Assembly (NCBI RefSeq): GCF_028737215.1
Contig: NZ_JAQZAM010000006.1
Coordinates: forward strand, 186,001 to 250,000
Length of the DNA: 64,000 nt
DNA from: Actinomycetospora chibensis
GTDB taxonomy: Bacteria; Actinomycetota; Actinomycetes; Mycobacteriales; Pseudonocardiaceae
Direction of reading: 5' to 3'
Of the stretch, positions 25,538-33,511 are shown one piece after another. The notes below the pieces were generated by a model. That model was not told the origin of the DNA. It searched no databases and saw only the letters and a list, made by a program, of their open reading frames with translations. The position numbers and the translations under genes are program-made. How positions within the stretch are numbered: position 1 is the first letter of the stretch; each line of letters opens with the position of its first letter.

Positions 25538-25923
25538 TGCCCCGCCTGCCCGTACTCGTCGGCGGACACCTCGTCGAGCCAGGTCGTCGTGCCCAGGGAC
25601 ACCGCGAGGTGGGTCATGATCGAGCCGGGCCCGGCGCCGTGCCAGTGCCGCTCGTCCGGCGGCACCCACACGACGTCGCCCACCGTGAGCGGCTGCGGCG
25701 TCTCGCCGTGCGTGCACACCCATCCCGTGCCGGCGGTGACGACGAGGATCTGGCCGCGCTCGTGGTGGTGCCAGAAGGTCCGCGCGCCGGGGGTGAACGT
25801 CACCGAGTTGATCGTGGTGCCGTCGGTGGTCGGCAGCACCGGGTCGCCCCAGACGGTGCCGGTGAAGGTGGCTCCGCGTGCTTCGGTGACGACGCCGTCG
25901 GCGCGCCCGTGGACGATCTTCAC
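25534..25923 (-). CDS. Cupin-domain protein
   Basis: Protein of 129 residues, a single small cupin barrel. The metal-site motif TFWHHHERGQILVVTAGTG (two adjacent His, then Glu) and the second motif PPDERHWHGAGPG are clear, so a bound metal is likely. In catabolic operons such cupins are isomerases, dioxygenases or tautomerases of small acids; position between CMD and dehydrogenase genes fits that. GTG 25923 overlaps the upstream dehydrogenase stop as GTGA. Confidence 0.82.
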   Translation of the reverse strand: MKIVHGRADGVVTEARGATFTGTVWGDPVLPTTDGTTINSVTFTPGARTFWHHHERGQILVVTAGTGWVCTHGETPQPLTVGDVVWVPPDERHWHGAGPGSIMTHLAVSLGTTTWLDEVSADEYGQAGQ

Positions 25924-26816
25924 GAGAACTCCTGGGTGATGGGCTGCTGGATCCGGACGCCGCCGGCGAGGTCGCCGAGGGCGTCCACGACGCGGTTGGA
26001 GATGACGTCGCCGTAGCCGAGGTGCGCGGCCATGCCGAACGAGGCGACCGGGCCCGCGGCGTTGAGCGAGGGCACGCCGAGGCGCGCGAGCAGCTCGGTG
26101 TAGAGCGTGACGTCCTTGGTCATCAGGCGGCTGGTGAGCCCGCCCTCGAGGTAGTCGCCCTCGACGATGCGCGGGAACCGGTTGCTCGAGGCGAACGACT
26201 GCCCGCTCCCGCCGTTGATGGCCGCGAGCAGCGTGCGCAGGTCCAGGCCGGCGCGCTGCCCGGCCACCATGACCTCGGCGGTCGCGGCGAGCGTCACCGC
26301 GTTGAGGAAGTTGTTGAGCAGCTTCGCGGTGTGCCCGGCGCCGACCGGGCCGAGGTGGTGCACGGTCGCGGCCAACGGCGCGAGGACGGGGCGGATCGCG
26401 TCCACGGCCGCGGCGTCGCCGCCCGCCATGATCGTCAGCGTGCCCTTCTCGGCCGCCGCCGCACCGCCGGAGATGCCGGCGTCGAGGTAGGCGACGTCGC
26501 GGGCCGCGGCCTCCGCGGCGAGCGCCACCGTCGACTCGGGCGACGCGGTGGACAGGTCGACGACGGTCGTGCCGGGTGCCGCCCCGGTGAGCAGGTCGCG
26601 CACCACCGGCTCGACGACCGTCGAGTCCGGCAACGAGAGCAGCACCGTCGCGGCGCGCCGCGCGACCTCGGCGGGGCTCCCGACGGCCTCGGCGCCGACG
26701 TCCTCCGCCCGGCCCACGAGCGGGTCGTGGCCGACGACCTCCCACCCCGCGTCCACCAGCCGGCGGGCCATCCGCCCGCCCATGTTGCCCAGTCCGATCA
26801 CGCCGACCGTGGTCAT
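25920..26816 (-). CDS. 3-hydroxyisobutyrate dehydrogenase-family oxidoreductase (second copy)
   Basis: Protein of 298 residues. The Rossmann motif VGVIGLGNMGGRM and catalytic Lys in GHTAKLLNNFLNA are intact. The substrate loop reads DAGISGGAAAAEKG in place of the usual DAPVSGG, so its substrate probably differs from that of the first copy at 24249-25133. ATG 26816 overlaps the MBL gene stop as ATGA. The two dehydrogenases diverge widely in sequence and are not a recent tandem duplication. Confidence 0.87.
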   Translation of the reverse strand: MTTVGVIGLGNMGGRMARRLVDAGWEVVGHDPLVGRAEDVGAEAVGSPAEVARRAATVLLSLPDSTVVEPVVRDLLTGAAPGTTVVDLSTASPESTVALAAEAAARDVAYLDAGISGGAAAAEKGTLTIMAGGDAAAVDAIRPVLAPLAATVHHLGPVGAGHTAKLLNNFLNAVTLAATAEVMVAGQRAGLDLRTLLAAINGGSGQSFASSNRFPRIVEGDYLEGGLTSRLMTKDVTLYTELLARLGVPSLNAAGPVASFGMAAHLGYGDVISNRVVDALGDLAGGVRIQQPITQEFS

Positions 26817-27622
26817 GTCCGGTGTCCCTCCACCTCGAGTCGGATCACCAGGTCGTCGATCCCGGTGCCCTGCGCGCGACCGGGGAAGCGGCGTCCCACG
26901 TCGGTGTCGTGCCCGGCCACGAGGACCCGGCCCGGCCGGTCGGTGATCTCTCGCAGCGTGTCGAAGCCCGCGTACATGGCCTCGAGGTCGGCGACGACGA
27001 AGAACGGCCGGTCGCGGGTGAGCTCGTCGTAGAAGTGCAGGGCATCGGCCGCCAGCACGACCTCCCCGCCCGCCACCGCGACGCGGGCGATGAGCTGGCC
27101 CGGCGTGTGCCCGCCGACCTCGAGGAGCCCGAACCCGTCGCCCAGCTCGCAGTAGCCGGTGAACGTCGTGACGCGGCCCTCCTCGTGGGCCCGGGCCAGC
27201 GCGGCGATCTCGTTCTTCTCGGTCGAGTGCGCGAACTGCACCCGATCGGCATAGGGGCCGGTCCAGAACGCGAACTCGCGGGCCGTCACGACGATCTCGG
27301 CGGTGGGGAAGCGATGCAGGTTGCCGATGTGGTCGTAGTGCGCGTGGCTGACCACCAGGCGGTCGACCGTCGCGGCGTCGACCCCGAGCGCGGCCAGCGC
27401 GTCGACCGGATCGACGAGCACCTCGCGCCCTCGGCGGCGCCCGACCTCGGGGTCGAACCCGCAGTCGACGACCGTGGTGCGCCCGCCGCCCCGGACGATC
27501 CAGAAGAAGTAGTCCATGCGGAACCACTCGTCGGGCTCGCCGTAGACGTGCCAGTTCAGGTACGCCTCGGTGCGGGTGGTGACGCGTGTGCCGTAGCGGA
27601 CGGCCCAGACCTCGTTGGTCAT
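26813..27622 (-). CDS. Metallo-beta-lactamase-fold lactonase (AHL-lactonase-like)
   Basis: Protein of 269 residues. Metal motifs are SHAHYDHIGNLH (HxHxDH) near residue 96, GGHTPGQL, AADALHFYDE and AGHDTD. The overall pattern is that of N-acyl-homoserine lactonases and related lactone hydrolases. Within this operon it more likely opens a pathway lactone than quenches signalling. ATG 27622 overlaps the alpha/beta hydrolase stop as ATGA. Confidence 0.83.
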   Translation of the reverse strand: MTNEVWAVRYGTRVTTRTEAYLNWHVYGEPDEWFRMDYFFWIVRGGGRTTVVDCGFDPEVGRRRGREVLVDPVDALAALGVDAATVDRLVVSHAHYDHIGNLHRFPTAEIVVTAREFAFWTGPYADRVQFAHSTEKNEIAALARAHEEGRVTTFTGYCELGDGFGLLEVGGHTPGQLIARVAVAGGEVVLAADALHFYDELTRDRPFFVVADLEAMYAGFDTLREITDRPGRVLVAGHDTDVGRRFPGRAQGTGIDDLVIRLEVEGHRT

Positions 27623-28839
27623 CGCAACTTCTCCAGAACCGGCAGCAGGTGCTCGAGCAGCCCCTCGGGATCCTCGGACATCGGGAAGTGGCCGCGCCCC
27701 GACATGACCACCAGCTCGCCACCCAGCTGCTCGGCGGCGAGCCGGCTCATCTCCGTGGTGGCCGAGTAGTCGTACTCGCCGCTGAAGACGTACAGCGGGC
27801 AGGTCGCGCGCCCGAGGCCGGCGGCGATCGGGGGGAAGTCGAGCGAGTAGAACGCCGTGTCGCCCTGGTAGACGCCGGGTCCGTTGCTGGCGTAGCCCCA
27901 CAGGGTCTGCGCGCGCGGTCCCTCCGGGCTCGACGGCGCGATCAGCCCGCCGACCCAGCTGGCCAGGAAGCCGGAGTGGTCGACGTCGGCGCGGTGGGTC
28001 CACTCGACGAAGCGCCCGGCGCTCCCGAGGCCGCCCTCGAGCGCGCACACCCCGGCGAACCGGTCACCGGCTCGGGCGGCGAGGTAGAGCGCGATCGCCC
28101 CGCCCATCGAGCAGCCCAGGAGCACCGGGCGGTCGAGCTCGAGCGCCTCGGCGACCGCGAGCACCGTCGCCGCGTACGTCGCGGTGTCGAGCGTGTAGCG
28201 GCGGTGCTGCCAGTCGTCGGGGGGATCGGAGCGCCCGTGCCAGGGCATGTCGAAGGCGACGACGCGGTGGTGGTCGGTGACCCTCGGGTCCTCGAGCAGG
28301 CCCCGGAACTGGCGCGAGTCGGCGCCTGCCGTGTGCAGGCACAACAGCGGCGGTCCCTCGCCCGCGGTCTCGACGAAGATCCGCCGGCCGTCGTCCAGGT
28401 GCAGGTAGCGCCCCACGCTCGGCCCGAAGCCCGGCGGCCACGGTGCGGGATCGGGCCGGCGCCGGATCGGTGCCCGTTCCGTGTCCCGCAGCGCGTCGAG
28501 GAACCGGTCGACCGCGGGCGCCACCCGCGCCCACACCTCGCGCCGGCCGGTGATCCGCTCGCTGCCGCGGGTGGCGACGAGGGCCTGCGCCGACGTCGCA
28601 CCACGCGGGGGCGGGTCGGCACAGAACTCGGCCCACTCCGCGTCGGTGACGGCGAAGCCGACGTCCCAGGTGGCGTTGATGCCGGGCGCGCCCTCGACAC
28701 GCACGGAGCCCTCGACGACGCGGAGCAGGACGCGCGTGGCCCCGATCTCGAGCAGGAGGCTCCAGTCGGGTCCCGGGGGCAGACCGGCGAGCAGGTCGTC
28801 GGTGAGCGTCTGTGCCACCAGAGTCTCGTCGAGCCCCAT
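27619..28839 (-). CDS. Alpha/beta hydrolase with N-terminal SCP2-like extension
   Basis: Protein of 406 residues. Residues about 1-125 resemble an SCP2/sterol-carrier-like small domain (WSLLLEIGATRVLLRVVEGS, WDVGFAVTDAEWAEF). The hydrolase fold starts near 140 (YLHLDDGRRIFVETAGEGPP). Catalytic residues are Ser in GCSMGGAIAL, Asp in FSGEYDYSA and His in GRGHFPMSEDP. The fusion may present a hydrophobic or CoA-linked substrate to the hydrolase (inference). It is the first gene of the seven-gene operon and is divergent from the MFS transporter. Confidence 0.83.
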   Translation of the reverse strand: MGLDETLVAQTLTDDLLAGLPPGPDWSLLLEIGATRVLLRVVEGSVRVEGAPGINATWDVGFAVTDAEWAEFCADPPPRGATSAQALVATRGSERITGRREVWARVAPAVDRFLDALRDTERAPIRRRPDPAPWPPGFGPSVGRYLHLDDGRRIFVETAGEGPPLLCLHTAGADSRQFRGLLEDPRVTDHHRVVAFDMPWHGRSDPPDDWQHRRYTLDTATYAATVLAVAEALELDRPVLLGCSMGGAIALYLAARAGDRFAGVCALEGGLGSAGRFVEWTHRADVDHSGFLASWVGGLIAPSSPEGPRAQTLWGYASNGPGVYQGDTAFYSLDFPPIAAGLGRATCPLYVFSGEYDYSATTEMSRLAAEQLGGELVVMSGRGHFPMSEDPEGLLEHLLPVLEKLR

Positions 28840-28862
28840 CGCGCCTCCCCGTCGAGGACCTG

Positions 28863-28891
28863 TTGACGCCGTCGGGGCACGACTCTACGTT
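28863..28891 (+). promoter_or_regulatory. promoter of the MFS transporter gene
   Basis: TTGACG (-35, 28863-28868), 17-bp spacer, TACGTT (-10, 28886-28891, TAnnnT). The predicted transcription start falls at about 28898, at the edge of the inverted repeat 28899-28913. Confidence 0.55.
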
Positions 28892-28898
28892 CCAGATT

Positions 28899-28913
28899 GT
28901 CTGACAGCCAGAC
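28899..28913. promoter_or_regulatory. probable GntR operator in the divergent MFS/catabolic promoter region
   Basis: GTCTG-ACAGC-CAGAC is a perfect 5-bp inverted repeat at the predicted MFS transcription start, between the transporter and the head of the catabolic operon. The GntR/FCD regulator at the far end of that operon (22720-23415) is the natural candidate to bind here. Confidence 0.5.
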
Positions 28914-28947
28914 GAAGAAGGACCTCGGTGGGCGAGGAGTGGTCTCG

Positions 28948-30312
28948 ATGACGAGTCCCGAGCGGGCCGTGAGCACGGCGGCGCCTGAGGGCCCGGAGAG
29001 CCCGGAACGCGCGGAGAAGCGGAAGTCGGCGACCCGCGGGGCGTTCTTCGCGGAGTTCGTCGACATGTTCGACATCTATCTGCCGACCGTGGTGCTGACC
29101 CCGGCGCTGCTCTACTTCCAGCCCGCGCAGCTCGACCCGGGCACCACCGCGATCTTCACGTCGCTGGTCTTCGTCACCACGCTCGTCGGGCGGCCCATCG
29201 GTGCCGCGGTGTTCGGCGCGCTCGCCGACCGCATCGGGCGCCGGCGCAGCACGATCATCTCGGTGACGGGCTTCGGCGTGATCACGCTGCTCATCGCCCT
29301 GGTGCCCGGCTACACGACGATCGGGATCGCCTCGTTCTGGGTGCTCATCGTGCTGCGGTTCCTCGACGGGATCTGCCTCGGCGGCGGATACACCGGCGCG
29401 CTCCCGCTGGCGATGGAGTACTCGACGAAGAGCCGCCGCGGGCTGCTCGGCGGGATCATCCTGTCGGCGTTCCCGCTGGCCTACGTCGCGATCACCCTCG
29501 TCGGCCTGGCGTCGTTCGCGCTCTTCCCGCTGGCCGGGCCCGACTCCCCGTACGCCGTGTGGGGCTGGCGCGTCCCGTTCCTGCTCGGGGCGCTGCTCGC
29601 CTTCGTCCTCGCGGCCTACTACGTGCGCAGCGTGTCCGAGTCCGAGATCTGGGAGGCCGCCGAGGCCGCGAAGTCCGAGGGCACCTCGCAGGGCGGAGCG
29701 GGCCGTCCGCTCCTCGCGGTGCTGCGCAGCTCCACGTTCCTGCAGGTCTTCGGGATGATGACGGGGTTCTGGCTGACGCAGAACCTCGTGACGCTCTTCC
29801 TGCCGACCACCGTGCTGCGCAACCTCGTCGGCCTCTCGAACACCCAGCTGACCGTGACGCTGCTGATCGCCTACGTCTGCCTGGTCGGCAGCTACATCGC
29901 GTCGGGCGTGATCGGCCAGCGCATCGGGCGACGGCGGTTCTTCATCATCGGCGGGCTGCTCATCGCCACCGTCGGCGTGGGGCTCATGGCCGTGCTCGTG
30001 AACGGCCGCGGGCTGCCGCTCGGCGTCGTGATCCTCGTCGTGTGCCTGTTCTCGATCGTCGTCACCGCACCCTGGGGCGTCGTCCTGCCCTACATCACCG
30101 AGCGGTTCCGCACCGACGTCCGCGCCTCCGGCTTCGGCCTCGGGTTCAGCGTGTCGGTCGTGATCCCGTCCTTCTACGCCTTCTTCCTCGAGGGCCTCGG
30201 CGGGCTCATGCCGTACGCGACGGCCGTGCTCGTGCTGCTCGCCGTCGGCGGCCTGCTCGGGGCCGGCGGCGCGGCCGCGGGCCCCGAGACGAAGGACGTC
30301 GACTTCGAGTAG
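28948..30312 (+). CDS. MFS transporter, metabolite:H+ symporter type
   Basis: Protein of 454 residues with about 12 hydrophobic segments. The MFS signature loop GALADRIGRRRSTII follows transmembrane helix 2, and a related GQRIGRRRFFI lies after helix 8. Helix 1 begins AFFAEFVDMFDIYLP, typical of the aromatic-acid/sialic-acid or benzoate-type symporter group. It probably imports the substrate of the divergent catabolic operon. ATG 28948 is chosen because GGCGAGGAG precedes it; an in-frame earlier GTG would add a hydrophilic tail. It ends 2 nt before copy 2 of the triple-hairpin element. Confidence 0.87.
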   Translation: MTSPERAVSTAAPEGPESPERAEKRKSATRGAFFAEFVDMFDIYLPTVVLTPALLYFQPAQLDPGTTAIFTSLVFVTTLVGRPIGAAVFGALADRIGRRRSTIISVTGFGVITLLIALVPGYTTIGIASFWVLIVLRFLDGICLGGGYTGALPLAMEYSTKSRRGLLGGIILSAFPLAYVAITLVGLASFALFPLAGPDSPYAVWGWRVPFLLGALLAFVLAAYYVRSVSESEIWEAAEAAKSEGTSQGGAGRPLLAVLRSSTFLQVFGMMTGFWLTQNLVTLFLPTTVLRNLVGLSNTQLTVTLLIAYVCLVGSYIASGVIGQRIGRRRFFIIGGLLIATVGVGLMAVLVNGRGLPLGVVILVVCLFSIVVTAPWGVVLPYITERFRTDVRASGFGLGFSVSVVIPSFYAFFLEGLGGLMPYATAVLVLLAVGGLLGAGGAAAGPETKDVDFE

Positions 30313-30313
30313 G

Positions 30314-30380
30314 TGCGCTCCGCGCATGTGAGCACTTCGAGGTGCTGGAGCACTCCGAAGTGCTCACATGCCGTCAGGCA
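30314..30380. repeat. 67-nt triple-hairpin element, copy 2
   Basis: Same three palindromes as copy 1: TGCGC-TCC-GCGCA (30314-30326), 22-nt arms (30325-30346 and 30349-30370, loop GG, two mismatches), and TGCC-GTCA-GGCA (30369-30380). Arm differences from copy 1 include paired changes (CACGTG to CATGTG at the stem base on both sides). It lies between the MFS stop (30312) and the epimerase stop (30376-30374). Confidence 0.8.
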
Positions 30381-31270
30381 CCTCGGTAGGCGCCGGCCTT
30401 GATGTCCTCGAGCAGGCCGGGGCCCGTGGGCGTCCAGTCGACGACCTTGCGGGTGTGGTCGCTCGACGCGGCGAGGTCCATCGCGAAGAACATCCCGATG
30501 AACCCGAAGTGCTCGACGGCGTCCTCGGGAGCCACGGAGGTGACGGGGACGCCGAGCGCGTCGCCGATCGCCTGCGCGATCTCGCGGCTGGGGATCGCCT
30601 CCTCGGCGACGGCGTGCAGCCGCGTCCCGGCCGGGGCCTGCTCGAGCCCGAGCCGGACGAGCCGGGCGGCGTCGGAGACATGCACCGCCGACCAGCGCGT
30701 CGAGCCGTCCCCGGCGTAGGCGGACACGCCGTGACGGCGGGCGGCGTCGGTGATGAGGGCGATGAAGCCGTGGTCGCCGTCGCCATGGGTGGTGGGCGCG
30801 AAGCGGGCGCTGACGGCGCGGACGCCGCGATCGACATGGCCGAACGCCAGATTCTCCGCGCCGCCGCGCGGGGAGTCGGCGCCGATCGCGGGCGACGGGT
30901 CGGCCTCGGTACCTGGCCGTCCCGCCGCGAGCCCGGCCACGCCGGACGCCATGAGGAGCGGCTTCCCCGTGCCGACCAGTGCCTCGGCCAGCGTCTCGAC
31001 GGACACGCGCTCGGCCCGGTTCGACTCCGCCGGGTTCGCCCAGTCGTGCTTGTTCGCGAGGTGCACGACCCCCTCGGCGTCGGCGGCTCCGCGCCGCAAC
31101 GCCTCGAGGTCGTCGAGGTCCCCGCGCAGGACCGTCACGCCCCTGGCCTCCAGCGCGGCGGCCGAGGCGTCGGAGCGGGCGAGGCCGACGACCTCGTGTC
31201 CCGCGCCGAGCAGCTCGTCGACGGTGGCGGAACCGATCCAACCGCTGGCTCCGGTGACGAATACACGCAT
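30374..31270 (-). CDS. NAD-dependent epimerase/dehydratase-family (extended SDR) protein
   Basis: Protein of 298 residues. The extended-SDR Rossmann motif VTGASGWIGSATVDEL opens the protein, and GDLDDLEALR and VHLANKHDW follow. A strict YxxxK is not obvious, so it may be an atypical member acting as a reductase of small carbonyls. It is divergent from a TetR gene with two operator sites between them, so it is very probably under that repressor. RBS AGAGGAGG. Its last codon is inside the copy-2 repeat. Confidence 0.8.
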   Translation of the reverse strand: MRVFVTGASGWIGSATVDELLGAGHEVVGLARSDASAAALEARGVTVLRGDLDDLEALRRGAADAEGVVHLANKHDWANPAESNRAERVSVETLAEALVGTGKPLLMASGVAGLAAGRPGTEADPSPAIGADSPRGGAENLAFGHVDRGVRAVSARFAPTTHGDGDHGFIALITDAARRHGVSAYAGDGSTRWSAVHVSDAARLVRLGLEQAPAGTRLHAVAEEAIPSREIAQAIGDALGVPVTSVAPEDAVEHFGFIGMFFAMDLAASSDHTRKVVDWTPTGPGLLEDIKAGAYRGA

Positions 31271-31305
31271 GATGCGTGGCCTCCTCTGCCCTCACGGGCG
31301 ACCAT

Positions 31306-31351
31306 GTCAGGTACTGACATCACTGTAGACCCTGATGTCAGCGACTGCCAT
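31306..31351. promoter_or_regulatory. two TetR operator sites in the epimerase/tetR divergent promoter
   Basis: TGTCAGGTACTGACA (31306-31320) and TGTCAGCGACTGCCA (31337-31351) are 15-bp palindromic copies starting 31 bp apart, about three helical turns. The second lies inside a larger near-palindrome (31333-31353). TACGCT at 31355-31360 is a good -10 for tetR, and TACAGT (minus strand 31327-31322) a good -10 for the epimerase gene. Confidence 0.65.
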
Positions 31352-31366
31352 CAGTACGCTGTGCCC

Positions 31367-31939
31367 ATGGTCCGCTGGAAGCCCGGGGCGCGCGAGCGGC
31401 TGCAGGCCGCCGCCCTCGAGCGGTTCGCCGCGCAGGGCTTCGACGGCACCACGGTCGCGGAGATCGCCGCCACCGCCGGGCTCACCGAACGGACCTTCTT
31501 CCGGCACTTCGCCGACAAGCGCGAGGTGCTCTTCGCCGGCCAGGACGAGTTCGAGCGGTTGTTCCTCGCGGGCATCGAGGAGGCGGCCGGCTCCGACCCG
31601 ATGGCGATCGTCGCGGCCGCGCTCGAGGGCGCCACCGCGTTCTTCCCCGACGAGCGCCGCGCGTGGTCCCGGGCGCGTCAGCGCGTCATCGACGCCGATC
31701 CGGGCCTGCAGGAACGCGAGCTCCTCAAGCTCTCCGGCCTGGCCACGGCGATGACCGACGGCCTGCGCCGCCGCGGCGTCGACCCGACGGCGGCCGCCCT
31801 GGCCGCCGAGAGCGGCGTCGCCGTCTTCCGGGTGGGCTTCGCGACGTGGATCGGCGAGGGTGAGGAACGCCCGCTCGCCGAGGTCCTGCGCGCCGTGCTG
31901 GCGGAGCTGCGGACGCTGGTCACGACGCCACAGGCCTAG
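31367..31939 (+). CDS. TetR-family regulator
   Basis: Protein of 190 residues. The N-terminal helix-turn-helix (AAALERFAAQGFDGTTVAEI, AGLTERTFFRHFADKREVL) is clear; the C-terminal ligand domain is unassigned. There is no ribosome-binding site before ATG 31367, and a -10 (TACGCT) ends 6 nt upstream, so a leaderless transcript is likely. It is divergent from the epimerase-like gene with tandem operators between. Its TAG stop shares bases with the opposing kinase stop (CTAG at 31936-31939). Confidence 0.87.
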   Translation: MVRWKPGARERLQAAALERFAAQGFDGTTVAEIAATAGLTERTFFRHFADKREVLFAGQDEFERLFLAGIEEAAGSDPMAIVAAALEGATAFFPDERRAWSRARQRVIDADPGLQERELLKLSGLATAMTDGLRRRGVDPTAAALAAESGVAVFRVGFATWIGEGEERPLAEVLRAVLAELRTLVTTPQA

Positions 31940-33420
31940 GCGCGCCGCTGCTCCGCGGCGAGGAAGTGGGCGGCGTCCGCGGTGGCGGGGTAGAGCGCGC
32001 GGTAGTGCTGGTGGAAGGCGTCGTAGCGGGTGGTGCGGTCGGGGTCGGGCGTCACGGTGGCGACGATCGGGTTCCAGCTCGCGAGGTCGGCGGCGAGCCC
32101 GAGGGCCCGGGCGGCGAGGACGGCGTCGCCGAGCGCCGCGCCGGTCGTGTCGGCCGGGACGTGCTGCTCCTGCCCGGTGACGTCGCTGACGATCTGCGTC
32201 CAGAGCCCGCCGCGGGTCCCGCCGCCGACAGCGACCAGGCGCGGGTCCGGCCCGCCGGCCTCGCGGAACGCCTCGAGGTTGTGCCGCACCCCGTGTGCGA
32301 TGCCCTCGAGGGCGGCGCGGTACAGCTCGGCGCGGCCGTGGCCGGTGGTCAGTCCGAGCACCAGGCCGCGGGCGTCGGGGTCGAGGATCGGGGTGCGCTC
32401 GCCGGCGAAGTAGGGCAGCAGGAGCAGCCCGCGGGCACCCGGCGGGACATCGGCGGCCTCGTCGGTCAACGTCGCGTAGTCGGCGCCGACGAGGTCGCGC
32501 AGCCAGGCCGTGATCGCACCCGAGGTGGCCATCCCGGCCGCGGTGGTGAACGAGCCGGGCGCGACGCCGCGGGTCGCCCACAGCGCCGGGTGCCGGACCG
32601 GCGCGTCCGCGACCTGCACCAGGAACATCGTCGTGCCGTACATGACCATCGTGTCGCCGGCGCGCTCCACGCCGACGCTGGCCGCCTCCGCCCAGGCGTC
32701 GATCGTCCCGGTGACCACCGGCGTCCCGGCCCGGAGCCCCGTCTGCGCCGCCGCGTGCTCGGTGACGACCCCGGCCACCTCCCCCGGCCACCGAAGCCGG
32801 GGCAGGGCGAGGCCGGGAGCGACGAGCTCGGCCAGGTCGGGGGCCCAGTCGGCGGCCTCGAGGTCGTACATCGGGTCGCACTGGCTCGCCGAGTGGTGGT
32901 CGAGGACGTACTCGCCGGTCAGGCGGTGCACGAGGTACGAGCTCGCCATGAAGAAGTGCCGCGTCGCGTCCCAGACCTCCGGCTCGTGACGCTGCAGCCA
33001 CCGCCACTTGGGCCCGACCGCCTGGCTCGACAGCGGTGTGCCGCCGCGCGCGACGATCACCTCCGCGCCGATCTCGTCGGTGAGCTCGGCGATCTCGCGG
33101 GTGGCGCGGGTGTCGACGCCGTAGAGGATCGCGGGACGCAGCGGGCGGGCCTCGGCGTCGGCGGGCAGCAGCACCGGCCCGATGCCGCTGACACCGACCG
33201 CGTCCGGCGTGCCGTGGGCGAGCAGCTCGCGGGTGATCGACGCGAGGTCGGCCCACCACACGCCCTCGGCGTCGTGCTCGACCCACCCGGGGTGCGGGAA
33301 CGACGTCGCGTGCTCGACCTCCGCCCGCGCGACGACCGTGCCGTCGCCGGCGTCGACGACGACACCCTTCGACGACGACGTCCCGATGTCGATCCCGAGG
33401 ACGAGCGTCGCGGGCGGCAC
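31936..33420 (-). CDS. FGGY-family carbohydrate kinase (xylulokinase/gluconokinase-like)
   Basis: Protein of 494 residues, full FGGY length. N-terminal ATPase-fold phosphate loop LGIDIGTSSSKGVVVD, substrate segment YGVDTRATRE, GTIDAWAEAASVGV, the FGGY signature region LPYFAGERTPILDPDARG and adenosine motif AVGGGTRGGLWTQI are all present. It phosphorylates a sugar or sugar acid with ATP. No sugar transporter or isomerase is adjacent, so the substrate is open. The start at 33420 has a short upstream gap to the P450 terminator. Confidence 0.88.
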   Translation of the reverse strand: MPPATLVLGIDIGTSSSKGVVVDAGDGTVVARAEVEHATSFPHPGWVEHDAEGVWWADLASITRELLAHGTPDAVGVSGIGPVLLPADAEARPLRPAILYGVDTRATREIAELTDEIGAEVIVARGGTPLSSQAVGPKWRWLQRHEPEVWDATRHFFMASSYLVHRLTGEYVLDHHSASQCDPMYDLEAADWAPDLAELVAPGLALPRLRWPGEVAGVVTEHAAAQTGLRAGTPVVTGTIDAWAEAASVGVERAGDTMVMYGTTMFLVQVADAPVRHPALWATRGVAPGSFTTAAGMATSGAITAWLRDLVGADYATLTDEAADVPPGARGLLLLPYFAGERTPILDPDARGLVLGLTTGHGRAELYRAALEGIAHGVRHNLEAFREAGGPDPRLVAVGGGTRGGLWTQIVSDVTGQEQHVPADTTGAALGDAVLAARALGLAADLASWNPIVATVTPDPDRTTRYDAFHQHYRALYPATADAAHFLAAEQRRA

Positions 33421-33464
33421 GGTTCGCGACCCTAGAGACCCGGTCCGAGTGCCTTCCAGGACAT

Positions 33465-33481
33465 GCTTCGGAAACCGAAGC
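33465..33481 (-). terminator. hairpin downstream of the TetR-P450 unit
   Basis: GCTTCGG (33465-33471), AAA, CCGAAGC (33475-33481): a 7-bp perfect stem 30 nt beyond the P450 stop and upstream of the kinase start at 33420. Confidence 0.55.
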
Positions 33482-33511
33482 GATCTCCCGAGGTGACGCA
33501 GGCCCGGAGCC

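Noticed and set aside
28885..30327. 480-residue open frame on the minus strand opposite the MFS gene
   Set aside because: Composition (His/Asp/Glu/Arg/Gln repeats) is typical of the shadow of a membrane-protein gene in GC-rich DNA; the plus-strand MFS has full family motifs.
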